From NCBI GenBank assembly GCA_002633315.1, contig NWBN01000020.1, forward strand, positions 1-34,177: a DNA stretch of 34,177 bases. Direction: 5' to 3'. This DNA comes from Bacteroidales bacterium Phil6. Lineage in GTDB: Bacteria > Bacteroidota > Bacteroidia > Bacteroidales > F082. Shown here piece by piece: positions 18,239 through 26,458 of the stretch. Made by a program: the position numbers and the translations under genes. The notes below the pieces were generated by a model. The model searched no databases. It saw nothing but the letters and a program-made list of their open reading frames with translations, and was not told where the DNA came from. How positions within the stretch are numbered: position 1 is the first letter of the stretch; each line of letters opens with the position of its first letter.

Positions 18239-18247
18239 TAAATTTGC
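18239..18247 (+). promoter_or_regulatory. -7 promoter box of the flavoprotein/DUF5714 unit
   Basis: TAAATTTGC matches the consensus but lies about 130 bases before the ATG at 18376, so the leader would be unusually long (about 120 bases). No -33 box at the right distance was seen. Confidence 0.4.
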
Positions 18248-18375
18248 GAAGCAATAAGACAAAATATGAGTATTAATCTGTTCATCACGACATACTGACA
18301 GGATGGTTTCGGTTCAATGTGCCAATCCCCTGCTCTTGTTATGTTTTTGAACAAAAATAATTATCAAAATACGAT

Positions 18376-18912
18376 ATGAAAAAAGTCCTTGTTATCTCAT
18401 CTTCACCGCGCAAAGGCGGAAATTCCGATATATTGTGCGATGATTTCGCTCGTGGTGCCGAAGAAGCCGGCAATGAGGTAGAGAAGATATTTCTCGCCGA
18501 CTATAAAATCAATTATTGTACAGGATGCGATATATGCAGTTCGAAAGATGTGCCGTGTCGGCAGGATGATGACGCACTTTTTATCATAGAAAAGATGATA
18601 AAAGCCGATGTCATTGTCTTCGGAACACCGGTTTATTTTTACAACATCTGCGCACAGTTGAAGACTCTCATAGATCGTACCTGTGGCGTCTATAAGAAAA
18701 TAAAAGACAAGGAGTTTTATTATCTCGCCACTGCTGCTGAAGAAAACCCGGATATCATGGAATATGTGGTCTCGAGCATGAAAGGTTTCCTCGACTGTTT
18801 GGACAATCCTGCGTTAAAAGGCACTGTTCTTGGTACCGGAGTATGGCACAAAGGTGAGATAAAAGACAAAGCCGTAAGAGAACGGTCTTATCTGATGGGG
18901 AAAGGATTATGA
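18376..18912 (+). CDS. Iron-sulfur flavoprotein / NADPH-dependent FMN reductase family protein
   Basis: A 178-residue flavodoxin-fold protein. SSPRKGGNSD (9-18) is the FMN phosphate loop, and GTPVYFYNICAQLKTLIDR is the second conserved flavin-contact region. Four cysteines in CX2CX2CX6C spacing (C48, C51, C54, C61) match the compact cluster motif of the iron-sulfur flavoprotein (ISF) family, so it probably carries both FMN and a 4Fe-4S cluster and transfers electrons between low-potential carriers in the cytoplasm. Three bases separate it from the DUF5714 gene, so the two are an operon. The natural partner is unknown. Confidence 0.85.
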   Translation: MKKVLVISSSPRKGGNSDILCDDFARGAEEAGNEVEKIFLADYKINYCTGCDICSSKDVPCRQDDDALFIIEKMIKADVIVFGTPVYFYNICAQLKTLIDRTCGVYKKIKDKEFYYLATAAEENPDIMEYVVSSMKGFLDCLDNPALKGTVLGTGVWHKGEIKDKAVRERSYLMGKGL

Positions 18913-18915
18913 CAG

Positions 18916-19623
18916 ATGGAAAAGAATAGCGAAGCTTGTTTGGTTTGCGGTGAAGACCTTGTGTATTTCGAGACGCACAGAGAGATGGAATGTATATATT
19001 GTCACCGCAACTTCATGACTAATGTCGCCTGTAAAAACGGTCATTATATATGTGACGAATGCCATGCCGGCAGTGCCGTACGCAGTATTGTGGAGACATG
19101 CAACCGTATGACGGGCAAAGACCCTGTGGAAATAGCAATGACACTCATGAACGACGAACATGTTCATTTACATGGTCCGGAAAATCATGTCATAGTAGGT
19201 GCCGCATTGCTGACGGCATACCGTAATGCAGGCGGAGACATAGACTTCGACAAGGCGATGCGCGAGATGGTGTTGCGCGGCAGCAAGGTGCCCGGAGGAG
19301 CATGCGGATTCTGGGGCTGTTGCGGCGCGGCAGTGAGTGGCGGCATCTTCTATAGCATAGTATCCGGCTCCTCCCCTATGACAGTGGAGTCTTGGGGCAA
19401 TGCCAATGTCTTGACTGCCAACTGCCTTTCCGTCATCGGCTCTATAGGCGGTCCTCGCTGCTGTAAACGAAACGCTTTTATAACCATACAACAGGCGGTG
19501 CCTTTTGTCGCGGAACATCTCGGCATACAATTGCTGCTGCCTAACCATATTATCTGTACATTCTACAAAAACAACAAACAATGTATAGGCTCCCGTTGCC
19601 CGTTCAATCCTGTTCACTATTGA
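18916..19623 (+). CDS. DUF5714 domain-containing cysteine-rich protein
   Basis: A 235-residue cytoplasmic protein of unknown function that I recognise as a DUF5714-type protein. The N-terminus has closely spaced cysteine pairs (C8/C11, C26/C29, C39 with H43, C46/C49), a zinc-ribbon or cluster-binding pattern. The C-terminal part has more conserved cysteines in GGACGFWGCCGA, GPRCCKR and CIGSRCPFN. Members of this family often sit near SAM-dependent or anaerobic redox genes, but no reaction is established that I can name. The tight coupling to an iron-sulfur flavoprotein suggests that the flavoprotein supplies electrons to it (inference). Confidence 0.75.
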   Translation: MEKNSEACLVCGEDLVYFETHREMECIYCHRNFMTNVACKNGHYICDECHAGSAVRSIVETCNRMTGKDPVEIAMTLMNDEHVHLHGPENHVIVGAALLTAYRNAGGDIDFDKAMREMVLRGSKVPGGACGFWGCCGAAVSGGIFYSIVSGSSPMTVESWGNANVLTANCLSVIGSIGGPRCCKRNAFITIQQAVPFVAEHLGIQLLLPNHIICTFYKNNKQCIGSRCPFNPVHY

Positions 19624-19995
19624 CGACATCAAGAATAAATGTTATAAAAGCCGACATATTACACAAATGAATTTACTTATGCTATTTGTCGGATATTTTG
19701 TCTATACAATTAATTTATATCGTTAAATCAAATTGAAATCATTAAATCTATCGTAAATACAGATTAAGAATCAGTATTGATAAATGTCGTACGAAAGAAA
19801 TATCATCACAGCATATAAAAGCCGATGCCGATAATACAATAAAAATTCAATACGGTAAATTAATTATTACTGAAAAAATATTCAAATACAAATTTGGAAT
19901 AACTGTAATCAGAATATTTATATCTTTATTTTAGATATTGTATTTGCATATTAATGATGCATATCGAGATGCTGAAATATTTTGGACAAAATATG
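19624..19995. other. Gene-free AT-rich gap between convergent genes
   Basis: This 372-base stretch separates the DUF5714 gene from the convergent 5'-nucleotidase gene. No credible frame is seen. It contains a perfect AT-rich 8-bp inverted repeat (ATATTTTG at 19977-19984 and CAAAATAT at 19987-19994) directly after the nucleotidase stop, and CCGACA (19651-19656) / TGTCGG (19687-19692) after the DUF5714 stop. Either may help end transcription, but no T run supports it. Confidence 0.3.
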
Positions 19996-20922
19996 TCATT
20001 CCACATTTTTCAGTGGAGAGTCGGAACTATAAGGCACTCTGCCTGAAGGCACAACTTTGCTGGACTTCTCGAGATGCACCTCCTGGTCATCGAAAAATAT
20101 GTGTGCGCCAAAGGCTTTCAGGACCTTGTCCTTAGGCATGCCGGCAAGGAAATACACCTCATTGACATATACTCCCCATTTCTTCAGAGTGTTGATGACT
20201 CTCATGTGTGTCGGTGCGCTGCGTGACGACACTATGGCAAGACGAAGAGGCGACAACTCCACCGTCACGGGTAGGCTCTCCTGTATTTTGGACAATTTCA
20301 TCAGCAGTTTGGCGAAAGGTCCGGGCGCCAAAGGGACGTCTTTGTGTTCATCTTCATATTTGCGAAATATTTCAATACCTTCGGTCTTATACATCAATTC
20401 AGAATCCTCCGAGAACAGCACGGCATCGGCATCGAAAGCTATCTTGACCACGTTTTCTGCCGGATTGAAAGCTGTAGGAGGCTCGTAAATGAGGGCAGCG
20501 GCACAGTTGCTATGAGAGTCTATCACAGTCTGTACGCTTTTCTCGTCCTTGGAAAGAAAAAGATCCACTCCGAAAGCGTCTATATAAGGCGACACCGGCT
20601 CCCCTCCCGTAAACGCTAAACGCGTGATGTTAAGTCCGTACTGTTCTATGGACTTCAGCATCCTGATGCCTGTCTCCGGACTGTTGCGCGACATGACAAC
20701 AACTTCAACGACAGGCTTGTGCGCCTGCTTGTTAAGCTCCAACAGACTCTTGACGAGATAGAATGCAGTACCGGGCTCCAACGGCACATCACGGTTATTT
20801 TCATGATATTCGCGATATTTACGCACTCCCTCACGTTCAAAAATCTCATTCTCCTTTTCAAGATTGAACAATGCCCTCGAAGTGACTCCAACGACTAATA
20901 CATCAGAAATATCTTCGCTCAT
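19996..20922 (-). CDS. Cytosolic 5'-nucleotidase, cN-I family
   Basis: A 308-residue protein that aligns by eye with animal cytosolic 5'-nucleotidase I, including TSRALFNLEKENEIFEREG near the start, LEPGTAFYLVKSL, TGG in the LAFTGGEP turn, the HAD motif FDADAVLFSEDSE (163-175, nucleophile D164 and acid D166), ARSAP-like SSRSAPTHMRVINTLKKWG, FLAGMPK and HIFFDD. It should hydrolyse nucleoside monophosphates in the cytoplasm. The two halves resemble each other (REGVRKYREYHENNRDVPL with TEGIEIFRKYEDEHKDVPL), a feature also visible in the animal proteins. The start at 20922 is chosen because the frame upstream (17 residues) is promoter DNA. It is monocistronic. Confidence 0.9.
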   Translation of the reverse strand: MSEDISDVLVVGVTSRALFNLEKENEIFEREGVRKYREYHENNRDVPLEPGTAFYLVKSLLELNKQAHKPVVEVVVMSRNSPETGIRMLKSIEQYGLNITRLAFTGGEPVSPYIDAFGVDLFLSKDEKSVQTVIDSHSNCAAALIYEPPTAFNPAENVVKIAFDADAVLFSEDSELMYKTEGIEIFRKYEDEHKDVPLAPGPFAKLLMKLSKIQESLPVTVELSPLRLAIVSSRSAPTHMRVINTLKKWGVYVNEVYFLAGMPKDKVLKAFGAHIFFDDQEVHLEKSSKVVPSGRVPYSSDSPLKNVE

Positions 20923-20936
20923 AATCGTATTTTTCT

Positions 20937-20968
20937 GCAAAGATAATGTTTTATTATGAAATTTCAAA
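20937..20968 (-). promoter_or_regulatory. Promoter of the 5'-nucleotidase gene
   Basis: On the minus strand TTTG (20965-20968), a 19-base gap and TATCTTTGC (20937-20945) match the full Bacteroidota consensus. The leader to 20922 would be about 8 bases. Confidence 0.7.
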
Positions 20969-21003
20969 ATCAAAAAAATATAAGGAAAAATATTGAAAAA
21001 TTA

Positions 21004-21035
21004 TTTGCAATTATAATTATTAGTCTTATCTTTGC
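21004..21035 (+). promoter_or_regulatory. Promoter of the CRISPR-Cas operon
   Basis: TTTG (21004-21007), a 19-base gap and TATCTTTGC (21027-21035) match the full Bacteroidota consensus. It is the only consensus promoter of this quality before the cas genes and lies 23 bases before the cas6 ATG. The genes downstream are all on the plus strand with short gaps, so it probably drives most or all of them. Confidence 0.75.
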
Positions 21036-21058
21036 GATAATAAAAACAAACTAATTAT

Positions 21059-21754
21059 ATGATTACCAAAACCAGAATATTGAGCATTCAGTTTGCAAAT
21101 GAGATAAAGTCTCAAGAGATACCATTGTTCAGAGGTGCTGTTATTGGCGCTTTGGATTCAAGCAACATATTGTTTCACAATCATAAAGAAGACGGATTCC
21201 GTTACAGTTATCCATTGATACAATATAAAAGGAAAGACGGCAAGGCAATGATTATATGTATAGGAGAAGGAACTGAGGCTATAGGTTGTTTCTTTCAAAA
21301 TGCCAATTTGGAAGTAAGTATTGGGACACGAATGATAAAATTAGAAATCAGCGATCTGAAAGCATATCAGTTCATAACTCAGATTTGGAATGATTTATTT
21401 ACATACAGAATCAACAGATGGATGCCTCTCAATAAAGAAAACTATGAGATATTCAGAAGTAATGATAGTATTGCTGATAGATATGCAATGTTAGAAAACA
21501 TCCTGACAGGTAATATATTGTCGTTTGCCAAAGGTATTGGTATTTTTTTCGATAAGGAAGTTATATGTAAAATAACAGATATCAATGAACCGCATCTTGT
21601 TCAATACAAGGATACTAAAATGATGATATTCAATGCCACATTCAAAAGTAATGTCAGTTTGCCTGATTATATTGGACTTGGCAAAGGAGTAAGTATAGGA
21701 TACGGAGAAATAAGAAAACAAAACAATTATAACACAAATAATTATGGAAATTAG
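21059..21754 (+). CDS. cas6: CRISPR-associated endoribonuclease Cas6
   Basis: A 231-residue RAMP protein that should cut the pre-crRNA inside each repeat. The C-terminal glycine-rich motif (YIGLGKGVSIGYGEIRK) is the Cas6 signature, and the length fits. The catalytic residue cannot be named by eye. It is the first gene of the operon and overlaps the start of cas10 by 11 bases. Cleavage 8 bases before the repeat end would leave an ATTAAGAC tag on each crRNA. Confidence 0.85.
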   Translation: MITKTRILSIQFANEIKSQEIPLFRGAVIGALDSSNILFHNHKEDGFRYSYPLIQYKRKDGKAMIICIGEGTEAIGCFFQNANLEVSIGTRMIKLEISDLKAYQFITQIWNDLFTYRINRWMPLNKENYEIFRSNDSIADRYAMLENILTGNILSFAKGIGIFFDKEVICKITDINEPHLVQYKDTKMMIFNATFKSNVSLPDYIGLGKGVSIGYGEIRKQNNYNTNNYGN

Positions 21755-24305
21755 AGAACACGTTTATTTAGCAGCTTTACTGCATGATATTGGCAAGTTT
21801 TATCAGAGAGCCGACAAACTCTTTTCAGATAAAACCAATGAATTGTCAGAAAATGTTAAAAAAAATGCTGATTATTTATGTCCACTAAACAAGGAGGGCA
21901 ACTTCGGATATCAACATGCTGTATGGACTCTTCAATTTTTAACAGATGTAATAGGTGTTTTTAAAAAAATTCCTGATTTTATAACTAATAATTTTGACTA
22001 TAATGAATCAAAAGATAATGTTTTTCAATTAGCTGCATATCATCATAAACCAAGTAGCGAGTTACAGGCTCTGATTTCGATTGCCGATTGGTGGAGTGCC
22101 GGTATAGATAGAAGACAATCTTTGGAAAAAGATATTGACAATACTACCAATAACAACTCGATAAATTGGGGATCTCAAAGGTATAAATCCATACCTCTTT
22201 ATTCTGTCTTCAACGGAATTAATAATGGGAAAGGGATTTCGGCTTTTGATCTGTCTGTTTTGACTATTGAAAATAAATCATGTTTTCCTCATGATATAAG
22301 ACAAAAGACAGATGGTGTATCTCAAGAAAAATATGCCAAGTTATGGGAGTCTTTTAGAAATGAGTTCGACAAATTGCCGACTGATACCTTTGAAGTATTC
22401 GCTGAAAGTTTGTTGTATTTATTAAAAAAATACACATGGTGTATTCCTTCAAATACAACTGATATGTCTGATGTAAGCTTGTTTGACCATTTAAAAACCA
22501 CAGCTGCATTTGCCGATTGTTTTTATATGTATAAAATTGAAAAACCTGATGACTTTATTTATGAAAACAACAGGTTGATTCTAAAAGAAGGTGTTAAACC
22601 TGTTATTTTATTAGGAGGCGATTTGTCCGGCATTCAGAAGTTTATATATAATATTGCTTCCCGCAAAGCATCTGTCAGTTTGAAAGGACGTTCATTTTAT
22701 TTACAACTGTTAATTGACTCAATAATTCAAAGAATCATTCAACATGAAAACATAAAAGCAACTCATGCTCATATTGTTTATTCTTCAGGCGGTAAATTTT
22801 ATATGCTTTTACCGAATACCGATAAAGTAAAAAATGCTATTGCTGAATTAAAATCGGAATTAGAAAAAGAACTTTGGAAACAACATTACGGACAGTTACT
22901 TATAAATATTGACTATGTTGCTTTTTCCTACAATATACACTATAAAGGTGTTGATTTTGAAGATCAGACCAATCAAGATATAGGTTTGTTGTGGAAAAAT
23001 CTTGCTGATAAACTTGTAAATCAAAAGAATAAAAAATTCAAGAAATTGTTAATCGATAATTACGACGAGTTTTTTGAAGTTAATGAAGTTAGCTATGATA
23101 CTAAAGTCTGTGCAGTGACAGGTATAGAATCTGTTAATTGCAAGTGTCTTGATAAAAACGATGATGAAAAAACTTTTGTTTTACCAATAGTTAAAGAACA
23201 GGCAGAACTTGGAAACACATTAAAAGATATAGATTACATAGTAACTTATCGTTCCAATACTGAAAACAAATACATGAAGAATCGTGTAAAAATAGATGTT
23301 AGTACTTTTGGCATTCACTCCTACTTGTTTGATCAATTGGAATTGACTGATGATGATGCAGATTTTAAAAAGATAACATCTGCTGATACATGTATGATAA
23401 AAAGAATCAACAATACTGATTATCTTGGTATTCCGTTAAAAGGCAATAGTTGCAGTTACGGGTTCAGTTTTTATGGAGGCAACAAACAGGCACAGATAGA
23501 AAATAGGGACAAAACATTTGAGGAGTTGGCAGGTAATGGCTATTTGGGTATTCTTAAGATGGACGTTGACAATCTGGGGTCTATTTTTATTAATGGCATG
23601 CCTCCAAAAGACCAAAGTTTTTCGGCATATTCCACACTCTCGTTTATGTTGGATTATTTCTTTAGCGGATATTTGAATACTATTAGGAATAATTACAATA
23701 ACGATGTAAATATACTATACTCAGGAGGTGATGACGTATTTGCAATAGGTAAATGGGATAAGTTGATATTGTTCGCTAAAGATATTCGTAAAAATTTTGA
23801 GGATTTTGTTGGAAGAAATGATATATCAATTTCTGCAGGTATTGTTTTTGTCGGGAATAAATTTCCAATAGCAAAGGCTGCCGAATTGGCCGGAGAAGCA
23901 GAACATGCAGCTAAAAAATTTGACAACGGAAAGAAAAATTCAATAAATATTTTTGGAGAAAACGTATCATGGGAAAATGAATTCGAATATGTAGAAAATT
24001 ACAAAAAACAATTTGTAGAACATGTAGAAAACAACAACATGTCAAAAAGCATTCTGCATAAAATAATGACTTATGCTATGATAATCAAAGATAATGCCAT
24101 TAAAAGGCAACATAAGGAATCTGAAGATAATAGTTATATTTGGAATACTGTATATTATTTGACGCGTTTCTTAAAACGTTATGAGAACAACAAGAATGTT
24201 GCTGCCTTTTGCAAAGATCTAAGAGATAATCAACTGTTAAAGACTCGTAATTATGAGTTAATGGCTGTTGCCGCACGTTGGGCAGAACTGGAATTGAAAG
24301 AATAA
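21744..24305 (+). CDS. csm1: Type III-A effector large subunit Cas10/Csm1
   Basis: An 853-residue multidomain protein. The N-terminal HD nuclease domain begins with LLHDIGKF (H14, D15) and continues with AAYHHKPSSE and IADWWSAGIDR, so the ssDNase site looks intact. Two Palm domains follow: the first with GGDLSGIQKFIYNIASR, the second with MDVDNLGSIF and the cyclase motif YSGGDDVFA (GGDD at 661-664), so cyclic oligoadenylate synthesis is expected. A Cys cluster (CAVTGIESVNCKC) between them may bind zinc. A helical C-terminal domain ends the protein. It detects foreign RNA through the Csm complex. Both activities appear functional, in keeping with the CARF effectors downstream. Confidence 0.96.
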   Translation: MEIREHVYLAALLHDIGKFYQRADKLFSDKTNELSENVKKNADYLCPLNKEGNFGYQHAVWTLQFLTDVIGVFKKIPDFITNNFDYNESKDNVFQLAAYHHKPSSELQALISIADWWSAGIDRRQSLEKDIDNTTNNNSINWGSQRYKSIPLYSVFNGINNGKGISAFDLSVLTIENKSCFPHDIRQKTDGVSQEKYAKLWESFRNEFDKLPTDTFEVFAESLLYLLKKYTWCIPSNTTDMSDVSLFDHLKTTAAFADCFYMYKIEKPDDFIYENNRLILKEGVKPVILLGGDLSGIQKFIYNIASRKASVSLKGRSFYLQLLIDSIIQRIIQHENIKATHAHIVYSSGGKFYMLLPNTDKVKNAIAELKSELEKELWKQHYGQLLINIDYVAFSYNIHYKGVDFEDQTNQDIGLLWKNLADKLVNQKNKKFKKLLIDNYDEFFEVNEVSYDTKVCAVTGIESVNCKCLDKNDDEKTFVLPIVKEQAELGNTLKDIDYIVTYRSNTENKYMKNRVKIDVSTFGIHSYLFDQLELTDDDADFKKITSADTCMIKRINNTDYLGIPLKGNSCSYGFSFYGGNKQAQIENRDKTFEELAGNGYLGILKMDVDNLGSIFINGMPPKDQSFSAYSTLSFMLDYFFSGYLNTIRNNYNNDVNILYSGGDDVFAIGKWDKLILFAKDIRKNFEDFVGRNDISISAGIVFVGNKFPIAKAAELAGEAEHAAKKFDNGKKNSINIFGENVSWENEFEYVENYKKQFVEHVENNNMSKSILHKIMTYAMIIKDNAIKRQHKESEDNSYIWNTVYYLTRFLKRYENNKNVAAFCKDLRDNQLLKTRNYELMAVAARWAELELKE

Positions 24306-24333
24306 ATTGATAACCAAAAATAATTAAATAATT

Positions 24334-24774
24334 ATGGCAAAGTATCCTGAACAAAAATTAAAAACGGAGTGGATATATGATGGTATTACTCCTGATGCAG
24401 TGGAATGGACTAAATCATTCGGTGAATTCTTAACTAAAAAACAGAATGAAATCAAACCTTTAACTACAGGACAACTGAGAAAATTTTTCGGTGAAATTAA
24501 GCGTATTGAATCGAACGTGGAGAAATATCGAAATGATATTGCTATGTTGAAACCATTATTAGCTTATGCTGTCGGTAGAGATACAATAAAAAAAGGTCAA
24601 AATATTATTAATAATAAGACACATATTAAAGAATTTGCTGAAGAAGTTGAGAAAGGGATTGATGCAGTTTTGAATGGAAAAAATTTAAAATCCGATTTCA
24701 ATAACTTTGTAAAAATCATTGAAGCTATCGTAGCATATCACAAATATTATGGAGGACAAGAAAACAATAATTAA
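24334..24774 (+). CDS. csm2: Type III-A small subunit Csm2
   Basis: A 146-residue helical protein with the Csm2 core (TTGQLRKFFGEIKRIE, then MLKPLLAYAVGRD). It forms the inner filament of the Csm complex beside Csm3. It lies 28 bases after csm1 and 12 before csm3, and the position alone would support the call. Confidence 0.9.
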   Translation: MAKYPEQKLKTEWIYDGITPDAVEWTKSFGEFLTKKQNEIKPLTTGQLRKFFGEIKRIESNVEKYRNDIAMLKPLLAYAVGRDTIKKGQNIINNKTHIKEFAEEVEKGIDAVLNGKNLKSDFNNFVKIIEAIVAYHKYYGGQENNN

Positions 24775-24786
24775 AAATATACCGCT

Positions 24787-25440
24787 ATGAAAAAATTAGT
24801 AAAAAAAATAAAAATGAACTCTACTATCGAATTGTTAACCGGTTTGCATATCGGAGGTAACAGTGACAATGTAGAAATTGGTGGAATCGATAACCCTGTC
24901 ATTAAAATAGCAACAAAAGACAACCAACCGTATATTCCTGGCAGCTCATTGAAAGGCAAAATGCGTTGTTTGTTAGAACAGATTGCCGGTGCAACTGAAG
25001 TTGGCAATGATACTGCTGTGAACAAGTTGTTTGGTTTTTCTCAAAACAACCAACCATCAAAATTAATTGTTCGTGATGCAATGTTAACAGAAACATCTAT
25101 TAACATGTTAGAGAATTGTGATAATCTCGATATGCCATACACCGAGGGTAAATGGGAAAATGTTATTGATAGAGTTAAAGGTACAGCATCGAATCCACGT
25201 CAAACAGAACGTATTCCGGCCGGCGTTTCGTTCGAAGTGGAATTTATAATAAATATATGGGATGATGATGATGAAAAAGAATTTCTGGAACTTTTGAAAA
25301 AAGGAATAAATGCTCTTGAGAATGATTATTTAGGTGGTAATGGATCTCGCGGTTATGGTCAAATAAAGTTTGACAATATAGAATATCATGAGGCTTCTGA
25401 AGAAACAAAATGGAAGATGGAAAAGAAGTTAACAATTTAA
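24787..25440 (+). CDS. csm3: Type III-A backbone subunit Csm3 (RAMP, target-RNA nuclease)
   Basis: A 217-residue RAMP protein. LLTGLHIGGNSDNVEIGGID carries D35, the position of the catalytic aspartate (D33 in the streptococcal protein), so target RNA cleavage at 6-nt steps is expected. PYIPGSSLKGKMRCLLE and GGNGSRGYGQIKF are the RAMP glycine-rich motifs. It forms the repeated backbone on the crRNA. Confidence 0.95.
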   Translation: MKKLVKKIKMNSTIELLTGLHIGGNSDNVEIGGIDNPVIKIATKDNQPYIPGSSLKGKMRCLLEQIAGATEVGNDTAVNKLFGFSQNNQPSKLIVRDAMLTETSINMLENCDNLDMPYTEGKWENVIDRVKGTASNPRQTERIPAGVSFEVEFIINIWDDDDEKEFLELLKKGINALENDYLGGNGSRGYGQIKFDNIEYHEASEETKWKMEKKLTI

Positions 25441-25452
25441 TCTTTTGTTGAT

Positions 25453-26454
25453 ATGGAGTTCAAAATATACAAACTGCATTTCACGACACCTTTACATTTA
25501 GGAGATGCACGAGATGATTACAGTATAAGTCTGAGGAGTATATCTTCTGACACCATGTACGCAGCTCTTACCTCTTGCATGGCAAAATTGGGAAAAGAAA
25601 ATGATATAAAAAACGGTGACTTGAATTGTAGTATCAGCAGTCTTTTCCCTTTCTATCAAAAAAGTAAGAACAGTACTCCTATCCTGTTTTTTCCGAAACC
25701 ACTGATGCAAAAGCAACCTCAACTTAAAGACCTTACAAAAGCAAAAATGGTTAAAAAAGTATCATGGATTGATAAGAAATATTTTGAAAAAATAATAAAT
25801 GGTGAAGATTTGTTTTCTTCAGAATCTGACATTGACAATATTAATAATGATTATTTGACAACATGTTATGGAGATGATTTTGACAGTAACTTCATTTTTT
25901 CTCAGGTGTCGCCAAGGGTATCTGTGTCAAGAAATGGTGAAGAAGATGCAAAACCTTTTTATATGGAACGAATTTTCTTTAAAGACTATTCCGGTTTATA
26001 TTTTATAGTTCATGGAGATACGTCTATCATTGAAAATGCTCTTGATTTACTACAAACTGAAGGAATAGGGACAGACAGGAATGTTGGCAATGGTTTTTTT
26101 GAATATGAAAACGACCATATAGAACTCACCGCTCCTGAAAATCAGAGTTATTGTATGTCTTTGTCTTCATATATTCCAGAATCAAAAGAACAACTTGAAG
26201 CAATGTTGAATGGAGAAAATGTGACTTATGATATAGTTCGCATCGGAGGTTGGATAACTACTCCTCCATATAATAGCATAAGAAAAAACGTAATTTATGC
26301 ATTTACTGCCGGTTCAATATTTTTCAAAAAAGTTGAAGATATCGCCATTTATGGAAAAATTGTGGATTTAAAACCGGAATTACCTTTTGAGAAACAAATA
26401 GAACACCCTGTTTGGCGTTATGGCAAATCTATATTCATACCTGTTAAATTATAA
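25453..26454 (+). CDS. csm4: Type III-A subunit Csm4 (RAMP, crRNA 5' tag binding)
   Basis: A 333-residue RAMP protein. The N-terminus MEFKIYKLHFTTPLHLGD, the GIGTDRNVGNG loop (204-214) and IRIGGWITTPPYNS-like strand are typical of Csm4, which binds the crRNA 5' tag and pairs with Cas10. It starts 12 bases after csm3 and ends 4 before csm5. Confidence 0.92.
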   Translation: MEFKIYKLHFTTPLHLGDARDDYSISLRSISSDTMYAALTSCMAKLGKENDIKNGDLNCSISSLFPFYQKSKNSTPILFFPKPLMQKQPQLKDLTKAKMVKKVSWIDKKYFEKIINGEDLFSSESDIDNINNDYLTTCYGDDFDSNFIFSQVSPRVSVSRNGEEDAKPFYMERIFFKDYSGLYFIVHGDTSIIENALDLLQTEGIGTDRNVGNGFFEYENDHIELTAPENQSYCMSLSSYIPESKEQLEAMLNGENVTYDIVRIGGWITTPPYNSIRKNVIYAFTAGSIFFKKVEDIAIYGKIVDLKPELPFEKQIEHPVWRYGKSIFIPVKL

Positions 26455-26458
26455 AATC

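Noticed and set aside
19168..19632. 154-codon minus-strand frame opposite the DUF5714 gene
   Set aside because: The plus-strand protein has the conserved cysteine pattern; this one is its antisense shadow.
19651..19692. CCGACA / TGTCGG hairpin as terminator of the DUF5714 gene
   Set aside because: Only 6 bp with a 30-base loop and no T run; kept only as a note in the gap entry.
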